A DNA stretch of 9,923 nucleotides from an uncultured Lysobacteraceae bacterium. GTDB taxonomy: Bacteria > Pseudomonadota > Gammaproteobacteria > Xanthomonadales > Rhodanobacteraceae. The DNA is taken from the NCBI GenBank assembly GCA_946482585.1, contig CAMLSI010000177.1, positions 1-9,923 of the forward strand, in the 5' to 3' direction. Made by a program: the position numbers and the translations under genes. Of this stretch, positions 1 to 5,620 are shown one piece after another (within the stretch, counting starts at the first letter, position 1; the number at the start of each line of letters is the position of its first letter). Below the pieces are notes generated by a model that saw only the letters and a list, made by a program, of their open reading frames with translations, was not told the origin of the DNA and did no database searches.

Positions 1-107
1 ACTACGGCTACGTCGCGCCTGGCCAGAAGCAGCCGCAGCAGAGCGCGCTCGACATCCGCTTCAACCTGTCGGGCTACATGCGCAAGCGCGGAGCGGAGAA
101 AGCATGA
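1..107 (+). CDS. gspM: GspM-like T2SS inner-membrane protein, C-terminal end only
   Basis: Only the last 34 codons are present; reading from base 3 they give YGYVAPGQKQPQQSALDIRF and on to ...YMRKRGAEKA before TGA at 105-107. The stretch LDIRFNLSGYMRK looks like a closing beta-strand of a small ferredoxin-like periplasmic domain, as in GspM subtype b proteins. The identification rests mostly on position: in Xanthomonas-type T2SS operons the gene before xpsN and xpsD is xpsM. GspM is a bitopic inner-membrane protein that works with GspL in the assembly platform. The stop overlaps the next start (ATGA at 104-107), so the two genes are probably translationally coupled. The fragment is too short to prove the family. 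Confidence 0.6.
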   Translation, partial: YGYVAPGQKQPQQSALDIRFNLSGYMRKRGAEKA

Positions 108-820
108 ACGCGCGCACCGCTCGCCTGATTACGCTGAGTCTGGCCGGCACCTGCGGCGTCATGGCGCTGGCCGGCGTGCTCGCCTGGATGGGTGCGGGGC
201 GCGGCTACGGCTGGCTGCCGGAAGCCGAGGCGCCGCCGGTCACGGGCGTCGGCCGCATCGACACCGAAGCCGTCGTGATGCCGCCGGATTCCGAGTTCGC
301 CGAAGTGCGTCAGCGCCCGATTTTCAACGAGGATCGCAAGCCGACGCCGATCGTCGAAGAGGTCAAGCCCGTCGATGCGCCGACCGCGCCGTTGAACATC
401 ACGCTGACCGGTATCGTGATGACGCCCGACCTCAAGCTCGCGATGGTGCGCGACAACACCAAGAACGAAGCGGTGTCGTTGCGCGTCGGCATGCCACTGC
501 CGGGGGAACAGCAGGGCTGGACGCTGGCCGAGATCCGTTCCCGCAGCGTCGTGTTCAAGAATCCGCAGGACGAAACCTCGGAAGTTGAACTCGAGGTCGC
601 GCCTGGACTCACAGTTCCGCCGAGTGCGCGCGCCGTTCCCCCGCCGCCGCCGCCCGGCGCCGCGCCGGCGGCTCCGCCGACCGGCAACGCACCGACCAAC
701 GTGCCGGGACAGCCGCCGCCGGATCGCGCGGCCGAACTGCAACGCCGAATCGAAGAGCGCCGCCGCGAGATGCGCGAGCAGGCCGAGAAGCTGCGCGAGC
801 AGCAGGAACAGGTCAAATGA
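104..820 (+). CDS. gspC: GspC/XpsN-like T2SS inner-membrane clamp protein
   Basis: A 238-residue protein that should link the inner-membrane platform of the T2SS to the GspD secretin. Residues 1-7 are short and basic, 8-30 form one transmembrane segment, and the rest should be periplasmic. Residues 64-80 (EFAEVRQRPIFNEDRKP) match the RP-(I/L)-F motif that precedes the homology region in GspC proteins. Residues 97-166 (LNITLTGIVMTPDLKLAMVR onward to VELEV) form the beta-rich homology region that contacts the secretin N0 domain. A proline/alanine-rich linker (about 171-206) and a highly charged helix (208-238) follow; no PDZ domain is visible. In Xanthomonas the gene at this position is called xpsN. 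The start at 104 has GGAG at 95-98 and overlaps the gspM stop; its own stop overlaps gspD (ATGA, 817-820). Confidence 0.8.
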   Translation: MNARTARLITLSLAGTCGVMALAGVLAWMGAGRGYGWLPEAEAPPVTGVGRIDTEAVVMPPDSEFAEVRQRPIFNEDRKPTPIVEEVKPVDAPTAPLNITLTGIVMTPDLKLAMVRDNTKNEAVSLRVGMPLPGEQQGWTLAEIRSRSVVFKNPQDETSEVELEVAPGLTVPPSARAVPPPPPPGAAPAAPPTGNAPTNVPGQPPPDRAAELQRRIEERRREMREQAEKLREQQEQVK

Positions 821-3111
821 ACGGAGTGCCACCAGTGCGTCTACGTCTGTATCCCCTTTGCCTGGTCGCGCTGCTGGTCGCGCTGGGCGGTTGCTCGTCG
901 GCGCCCAAGCGGCCCGTGCAGGGCGACGACGGTCGGCCGACCCAATCCGCTCCGTCCGAAACGCAGGCCGAGAAGGTGCTGACCGGAAAGATCCCGGTCG
1001 ACGACGGTCCGATCGCGCTCAGCGGCAAGAAGGATCCCACCGCGCAGGCGCCCAAGCCTGAAATCGAGAAAGGCACGTCGAAATTCATCAACGAGGCTGC
1101 CGCGCGCGCGCCGGTCACGGCGGTGCCCGATGGCGACGGCCAGCTCACGTTCAATTTCGAGAACCAGCCGATCCAGGCGGTCGCGAAAGCGATCCTCGGC
1201 GACCTGCTGCAGCTCAACTACGTGATCGCGCCGGGCGTGCAGGGCAACGTCAGCTTCTCGACGTCCAAGCCGATCAAGTCCGACCAGGCCATGTCCATCC
1301 TCGAGATGCTGCTTTCCTGGACCAACAACTCGATGGTCTACAGCGAAGGCCGCTACACCGTGCTGCCGACCAAGGACGCGCTGCCGGGCAAGCTCGTGCC
1401 GCGGATCGCGCCGCCGGGCGCATCGAAGGGCTACGAGGTACGCGTCTTCCCGCTGCGCTTCGTGTCGCCGAAGGAAATGGAAAAGCTGCTGAAGCCGTAC
1501 GCCAAGGCCGACGCGTTCATTTCGGTCGATACGGCACGCAGCATGCTCGTGCTCGCCGGCACGGCCACGGAGCTCACCAACTATCAGCGCACGATCGACA
1601 CCTTCGACGTCGACTGGCTCAAGGGCATGTCGATCGGCGTCTATGCGGTGGTCAACGTCGAAGTCGCCAAGATCATGCCGGAACTCGACAAGCTGTTCGG
1701 CGCTACCGGCGAGTCGCCGATGGCCGGAATGTTCCGTTTCGTGCCGATCGAACGCACCAATTCGGTCATCGTCATCACGCCGAATCCCGAGTACCTCGCG
1801 CAGGCCGAAGAGTGGCTGCGCCGGCTCGACCAGGGCGGCAGCGAGAACGGCACGCAGCTCTACGTGTACGATGTTAAAAATGTAAAATCCGTCGATCTTG
1901 CCGACCGCCTCAACGAAGTGTTCACGGGGCAGCGCAGCAGCAGTAGTTCGTCGCAGCGCACGAGTTCGCGTGGCGGCGTGGCGCCGGGCCTGCAGTCGGT
2001 CGAAGTGCGCGGCACTAACGACAACAGTCGCCGCGCCGAAGCGGCGCGCGAAAAGCAGGCCGCGACGACGAGCGGAGGCGGCGGCGCCGCCTCGTTCACG
2101 ATCGGCGAGGACGAAACCGAAGTGCGTATCACCGCGGTCGAGGAGAACAACCAGATCCTCGTCATGGGAACGCAGAGCCAGTGGGGCATCATCCAGAGCG
2201 CGATCAAGCGCCTCGATGTCGAGCCGTTGCAGGTGCAGATCGAAACCAAGATCCTCGAGGTGTCGCTGGTCGGCGACCTCGAATACGGCGTGCGCTGGTT
2301 CCTCGAAGGGCTGATCGGCACGAGCAACCAGGGCGACAACCGCTTCACCCATTCGCAGCCGGGCAATCAGCAGCGCGGCCTGTTCGGCGCCACCAATACG
2401 CCGGGATCGAACAACTCGAACGTGTTCTTTTCGTTCATCAACAGCGAGATCGAGGTCGCGATCAACGCGTTGCAGACGAGCTCGAACACGAAGACGCTGT
2501 CGGCACCGTCGCTGGTCGTGCTCAACAACAAGGAAGCGCGCATCAACGTCGGCGACCAGATCCCGGTCGTGCAGAACTACCTGAGCGGTATCAACACCGG
2601 CACGAACGTGAATACCGGCACGAGCTACGGCTCGGTGCAGTTCCGCGACGTAGGCGTGATCCTGACCGTGACGCCGCGCGTGAATCCGGGCGGCCTCGTC
2701 TACATGGAAGTGTCGCAGGAAGTCAGCAAGCCCGGCGCGCAGGACGTGACCGGCAACTACAGCGTCGCCAAGCGCGAGATCGAAACCGAAATCGCCGTGC
2801 AGAGCGGACAGACCGTACTGCTCGGCGGCCTCATCGGCGAATCGGAAGTCGCCGGCAAGGACGGCGTGCCGGGCCTCAGCCGCATTCCCGTCATCGGCAA
2901 CCTGTTCGGCCATACGAAGAAGAATCGTACGCGTACGGAACTCATCGTCCTGATCACGCCGCGCGTCGTCGGCAACGCGGTCGATGCGCAAAGCATCACC
3001 GAGGAATATCAGCGTCGCTTCGAATCTCTGCCTCCGATCAAGGGCTCCGGCGGCGACACGCTGGAGAGCGCGTTCGGCGACAAGGGCGACGGCAAGAAGA
3101 AGCAGAAATAA
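817..3111 (+). CDS. gspD: GspD secretin of the type II secretion system, lipoprotein type
   Basis: A 764-residue outer-membrane secretin, the multimeric channel through which folded periplasmic proteins leave the cell. Residues 7-26 form a lipoprotein signal peptide with lipobox LGGC (Cys26). Domains in order: N0 about 108-185 (LTFNFENQPIQAVAKAIL), N1 about 206-270, N2 about 273-340, N3 about 346-468 split by a Ser/Gly-rich insert (about 370-428), and the secretin core about 475-718. The core shows LSAPSLVVLNNKEARINVGD, TVTPRVNPGG, VQSGQTVLLGGLIGES and the signature VPGLSRIPVIGNLF at 684-697. A short basic tail ends the protein; no long S-domain is visible. The ATG at 817 overlaps the gspC stop and has AGGA at 804-807. 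An in-frame GTG at 835, with GGAG at 823-826, would give a more compact signal peptide. Length and motifs fit GspD/XpsD very well. Confidence 0.95.
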   Translation: MNGVPPVRLRLYPLCLVALLVALGGCSSAPKRPVQGDDGRPTQSAPSETQAEKVLTGKIPVDDGPIALSGKKDPTAQAPKPEIEKGTSKFINEAAARAPVTAVPDGDGQLTFNFENQPIQAVAKAILGDLLQLNYVIAPGVQGNVSFSTSKPIKSDQAMSILEMLLSWTNNSMVYSEGRYTVLPTKDALPGKLVPRIAPPGASKGYEVRVFPLRFVSPKEMEKLLKPYAKADAFISVDTARSMLVLAGTATELTNYQRTIDTFDVDWLKGMSIGVYAVVNVEVAKIMPELDKLFGATGESPMAGMFRFVPIERTNSVIVITPNPEYLAQAEEWLRRLDQGGSENGTQLYVYDVKNVKSVDLADRLNEVFTGQRSSSSSSQRTSSRGGVAPGLQSVEVRGTNDNSRRAEAAREKQAATTSGGGGAASFTIGEDETEVRITAVEENNQILVMGTQSQWGIIQSAIKRLDVEPLQVQIETKILEVSLVGDLEYGVRWFLEGLIGTSNQGDNRFTHSQPGNQQRGLFGATNTPGSNNSNVFFSFINSEIEVAINALQTSSNTKTLSAPSLVVLNNKEARINVGDQIPVVQNYLSGINTGTNVNTGTSYGSVQFRDVGVILTVTPRVNPGGLVYMEVSQEVSKPGAQDVTGNYSVAKREIETEIAVQSGQTVLLGGLIGESEVAGKDGVPGLSRIPVIGNLFGHTKKNRTRTELIVLITPRVVGNAVDAQSITEEYQRRFESLPPIKGSGGDTLESAFGDKGDGKKKQK

Positions 3112-3128
3112 TGAATCGGAGCCTGCGA

Positions 3129-3554
3129 ATGAAGAATCTCAAGACCCTGTTGCTTTCGTTGTCGCTGCTCGGCTTGCTGGCCGGCTGCGCCGCCGGCCCC
3201 ACGAGCGGCGGCGGAAAGAAGGGTGCGACGGTCGAAGACCGCGCGGTCCAGCGCTGGGAACTATTGATCGCGCGGAAGGCGGGAGAGGCGTATGACTACC
3301 TGACGCCGGGTTATCGCGCCTCGCATCCCAAGGATCAGTACGCCGCCTCCATGTCGACACGGCCGGTCGTCTGGAAGAAGGTCGAGCTCATGGACAAGGA
3401 GTGTCCGGACGAGGATACCTGCACCGTTCGCCTCATCGTCGATTTCGAGCTCCGGATCGCTGCGGGCATCCCCGGTCCGGTCTCAAGTACTGATGTCCAG
3501 AAGGAAAAATGGCTCCGCATCAAGGGGCAGTGGTACCACCTTCCGGCACAATGA
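3129..3554 (+). CDS. small lipoprotein after the secretin, NTF2-like style, function unknown
   Basis: A 141-residue predicted lipoprotein (147 if started at 3111). From the 3129 start the signal is MKNLKTLLLSLSLLGLLAGC, with lipobox LAGC and Cys20 as the lipidated residue. A Gly/Ser/Lys linker follows, then a compact domain (AVQRWELLIARKAGEAYDYL, TPGYRAS, VVWKKVELM, WLRIKGQWYHLP). Its helix-then-strands layout with a final strand ending in WY resembles NTF2-like domains; that is a fold guess. A close Cys pair (ECPDEDTC) could form a disulfide. I chose 3129 because GGAG at 3118-3121 sits 7 bases before it, whereas the ATG at 3111 overlaps the gspD stop (TAATG) with only a weak AAGAAG site. It is the last gene of the T2SS unit, so an accessory role such as helping the secretin is possible but unproven. 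Confidence 0.8.
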   Translation: MKNLKTLLLSLSLLGLLAGCAAGPTSGGGKKGATVEDRAVQRWELLIARKAGEAYDYLTPGYRASHPKDQYAASMSTRPVVWKKVELMDKECPDEDTCTVRLIVDFELRIAAGIPGPVSSTDVQKEKWLRIKGQWYHLPAQ

Positions 3555-3576
3555 GCCGGCCAAAAAAGCCGGTTTT
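3554..3576 (+). terminator. intrinsic terminator at the end of the T2SS operon
   Basis: AGCCGGC (3554-3560), loop CAAAAAA and GCCGGTT (3568-3574) pair as 7 pairs including one G·T, and the T tract runs 3573-3576. It begins on the last base of the lipoprotein stop codon. The T tract is short, so termination may be partial. Confidence 0.6.
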
Positions 3577-3583
3577 CGTGGGA

Positions 3584-3612
3584 TTGCGTTGCCATGACCT
3601 TTGTTCTAGCAT
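3584..3612 (+). promoter_or_regulatory. candidate sigma-70 promoter for the 3719 gene
   Basis: TTGCGT (3584-3589) and TAGCAT (3607-3612) are separated by 17 bases and sit just downstream of the operon terminator. Transcription would start near 3619, leaving a leader of about 100 bases. The match to consensus is moderate. Confidence 0.4.
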
Positions 3613-3706
3613 TGGCGCGCTGTTGCCCTACCATGCCCAAAAAAGGCGGGCCAAAACCGCTGTTGAGGAGCATGGTCGGTTGTATGCAAAAGCCCTGTGG
3701 TTCATT

Positions 3707-3711
3707 AGGAG
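3707..3711 (+). promoter_or_regulatory. strong Shine-Dalgarno that fixes the start of the 3719 gene
   Basis: AGGAG lies 7 bases before the ATG at 3719. The reading frame is open back to 3509, but only this ATG has a good site and is followed at once by a signal peptide (MKRNNLTTSVVAGLAAVAGF). That settles the start. Confidence 0.75.
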
Positions 3712-3718
3712 TGTTGTG

Positions 3719-5233
3719 ATGAAAAGAAATAATCTGACGACTTCGGTTGTCGCAGGCCTTGCCGCTGTTGCCGGCTTCGCCAGCACCGCGAACGCCGTTG
3801 AGCTGAACCCGGATGGCACCGGCCAGGTCCTGGTCTATCCGTACTACACGGTCAACAAGAACCAGCAGACCATCGTGTCGGTGGTCAACACCACCAACAT
3901 CGCCAAGGCTGTCAAGGTCCGCTTCCTCGAGGGTCACAACTCTCGCGAAGTCCTCGACTTCAACCTGTTCCTGTCGGAATTCGACGTGTGGACCTCGAGC
4001 GTGTTCGCTCTGTCCGACGCCGGTCTGGCGGGCGACGGCGCTGCCGTCACCACGACCGACAAGAGCTGTACCGCTCCGAACAAGGACGCGTGGACCGGTT
4101 CGCTCGGCACTGGCCGTCCGTACCAGGAATTCCTGCCGTTCGCTTACACCGGCACGCATGAAGACACCGGCCCGACCGCCATCTCGCGTACCCGCGAAGG
4201 TCACATCGAGCTGATCTCCATGGCCGACCTGGCCAACCCGGGCACCCTCCGCACCGCCGTTACCCACACGTCGGCCGGCACCCCGGCGAACTGTAACGTC
4301 GTCCAGTCGATCGACCCGTCGAACACCCAGCTGCTGGCTCCGACCGGCGGTCTGTTCGGCGCCGGCGGCGTGGTCAACGTCGCTCAGGGTACGTTCTTCA
4401 CGTACAACGCTGACGCGATCGACGGCTTCACGATCGTCCCGCTGTTCTCCGACACGTCCTCGCTGACGCCGTCGCTGGCTCAGGCCAACACCGGCCCGGG
4501 CATCGCGACCGCCTATGTGTTCGGTTCGTCCGGCCAGCTGATCCAGTCCGACTACGCGACCACCGGTACGCCGTCGGCTGCTATCGACGCCGTCTCGGCC
4601 GTGTTCATGTCGAGCAACGTGTTCAACGAGTACAACGTTGACGCGTCGGTCGGCTCGAACACCGACTGGGTTGTCACGTTCCCGACCAAGCGCTTCTACG
4701 TCGACAACGAAATCCTCGGCGTTGCGCTGGGCGATCCGGGCGCGATCCAGCCGTTCCGCTTCACCTTCGGCGAAGACGCCGCGGGCAATGGCGACGGCCT
4801 GTCCTGCACCCAGATCGAAGTGGCTCAGTACGATCGCGAAGAAGGCCGTCCGGTCGGTCCGGCTCCGGGCTTCTCGCCGCCGCCCCCGGGCCAGCCGGCT
4901 TCGTCGCTGTGTAAGGAAACCAACGTCATCAGCTTCCTGAACGTCTCCACGGCTCCGACCGAGTCGGGCGTGCTGGGTTCGAAGCTGGTCACGAACGTCA
5001 AGCCGTTCGCAGCTGCTGGTTGGATGCGTCTCGGCATGAATCCGGCTGCCCAGCCGCACTTCAGCCGTCCGTCGATCGACCTCGACGTCTACGCTGGTCT
5101 GCCGGTCACCGGTTTCGAAGCCGTCAACTACATCAACGCCAACGTGGCTCCGGGCGTGCTGTCGAACTACAGCGGCCTGTTCCGTCACCGCGCCTCGCGT
5201 GCTTGCACGAACGGCACGGCGGCTTGCTCCTGA
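3719..5233 (+). CDS. abundant exported protein of unknown function, 504 aa
   Basis: Residues 1-26 are a Sec signal peptide ending in ANA before VELNPDGTGQ. The mature protein starts with VLVYPYYTVN and SVVNTTNIAKAVKVRFLEG, a beta-sandwich-like opening I associate with uncharacterised proteobacterial secreted proteins. It also carries the distinctive stretch TDWVVTFPTKRFYVDN (about 315-330) and a proline-rich loop (378-392). Six cysteines (117, 192, 363, 398, 496, 503) could form three disulfides. No catalytic motif, transmembrane anchor or sorting signal is visible. Codons favour CTG, GGT/GGC, GCT, ACC and CGT more than in neighbouring genes, and with the strong AGGAG and the excellent terminator at 5272 this suggests high expression. 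It is transcribed alone. A surface coat, adhesin-like or T2SS-exported role is possible; I do not recognise a function. Confidence 0.85.
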   Translation: MKRNNLTTSVVAGLAAVAGFASTANAVELNPDGTGQVLVYPYYTVNKNQQTIVSVVNTTNIAKAVKVRFLEGHNSREVLDFNLFLSEFDVWTSSVFALSDAGLAGDGAAVTTTDKSCTAPNKDAWTGSLGTGRPYQEFLPFAYTGTHEDTGPTAISRTREGHIELISMADLANPGTLRTAVTHTSAGTPANCNVVQSIDPSNTQLLAPTGGLFGAGGVVNVAQGTFFTYNADAIDGFTIVPLFSDTSSLTPSLAQANTGPGIATAYVFGSSGQLIQSDYATTGTPSAAIDAVSAVFMSSNVFNEYNVDASVGSNTDWVVTFPTKRFYVDNEILGVALGDPGAIQPFRFTFGEDAAGNGDGLSCTQIEVAQYDREEGRPVGPAPGFSPPPPGQPASSLCKETNVISFLNVSTAPTESGVLGSKLVTNVKPFAAAGWMRLGMNPAAQPHFSRPSIDLDVYAGLPVTGFEAVNYINANVAPGVLSNYSGLFRHRASRACTNGTAACS

Positions 5234-5243
5234 TATCCATCAG

Positions 5244-5267
5244 GTAGTAAGTGGTGCAGTAGTAAGT
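5244..5267 (+). repeat. two direct copies of GTAGTAAGT before the terminator
   Basis: GTAGTAAGT occurs at 5244-5252 and 5259-5267, with 6 bases between. Both lie between the stop codon at 5231-5233 and the terminator stem. Two short copies could be chance. Confidence 0.5.
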
Positions 5268-5271
5268 AGCG

Positions 5272-5302
5272 GAGAGGGGCCTTCGGGCCCCTCTCTTTTT
5301 TT
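5272..5302 (+). terminator. strong intrinsic terminator of the 3719 gene
   Basis: GAGAGGGGCC (5272-5281) pairs perfectly over 10 bp with GGCCCCTCTC (5286-5295) around a UUCG tetraloop closed by C-G. Seven T follow at 5296-5302. This is a textbook strong Rho-independent terminator. Confidence 0.95.
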
Positions 5303-5557
5303 GTGCCGTGAGCTGCCTCGGTGCACCGCCGGACCCCGCGACGATCCGCGCAATTCCGTGGCGAGCCGGCCCGGGAGCGGCTCGCCGTCGGTCAAATGTC
5401 GTCGCTGGAAAATATATAAAGGGAAACTTTTCTGCGCCCGAAGCGCGACAGCCATTTCCCAGCGCCATCAAGGCCGTTTTAGGCCTGCGAACACACGTTT
5501 CGCCTGCCTCCGGCGTCTTCCCGTTCTGTTCACTTGCAACTTGATTTAACGAAGGGT
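5303..5557. other. gene-free stretch with one hairpin and an AT-rich island
   Basis: Between the terminator at 5302 and the promoter candidate near 5558 I see no convincing gene. Short ORFs (for example 5308-5544 +) have no ribosome binding site or recognisable protein. A perfect 9-bp hairpin, GGCGAGCCG (5360-5368) with CGGCTCGCC (5378-5386), has a 9-base loop and no T tract. A sharp AT-rich patch lies at 5408-5432. A weaker 5-bp hairpin, AGGCC with GGCCT, lies near 5470-5485. Confidence 0.6.
5422..5449 (+). promoter_or_regulatory. possible ECF-sigma-type promoter, weak
   Basis: GGAAACTTTT (5422-5431) resembles the GGAAC/GAACTT -35 element used by RpoE-like sigma factors, and CGAC (5446-5449) could be a -10. 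The gap is 16 bases counted from GAAACTT and 18 from GGAAAC, so the fit is loose. If real, it would give a leader of about 165 bases for the 5621 gene. Confidence 0.2.
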
Positions 5558-5588
5558 TTGCACGCAAGGGCGGATCAAGCGCTAAAAT
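5558..5588 (+). promoter_or_regulatory. candidate sigma-70 promoter for the 5621 gene
   Basis: TTGCAC (5558-5563) and TAAAAT (5583-5588) are separated by 19 bases, longer than ideal. The -10 is good and stands out from the GC-rich surroundings. Transcription from about 5595 would leave a short leader before the ATG at 5621. Confidence 0.4.
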
Positions 5589-5620
5589 TCGACCGCTCTC
5601 ATCTGAATTGGAACTTGTCA

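Noticed and set aside
841..2991. 716-codon open frame on the minus strand opposite gspD
   Set aside because: It lies fully antisense to a clear secretin gene, and its Arg/Asp/His-rich translation is typical of reverse-strand reading of GC-rich codons. No ribosome binding site or domain is visible.
2181..3110. Upstream extension of the lipoprotein frame into gspD
   Set aside because: The frame is open by chance in GC-rich sequence; the protein starts to make sense only at the signal peptide at 3111/3129.
3635..3650. GCCCAAAAAAGGCGGG as a second terminator in the leader of the 3719 gene
   Set aside because: The stem is only 3-4 bp and no T tract follows on either strand.
3509..3718. Upstream extension of the 504-residue secreted protein
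   Set aside because: It would put 70 residues ahead of a clear signal peptide and cross a terminator and promoter; AGGAG at 3707 fixes the ATG at 3719.
3335..5188. 617-codon open frame on the minus strand opposite the 3719 gene
   Set aside because: Same type of antisense shadow; the + strand gene has signal peptide, strong Shine-Dalgarno and terminator.
5199..5549. Short + strand ORFs (5199-5549, 5308-5544) in the gene-free stretch
   Set aside because: They run through the strong terminator or lack a ribosome binding site, and their translations show no recognisable protein.
5534..5620. Start of the cysteine-rich protein at 5534
   Set aside because: It would bury the signal peptide 29 residues inside and cover the likely promoter; ATG 5621 has GGAA 7 bases upstream.
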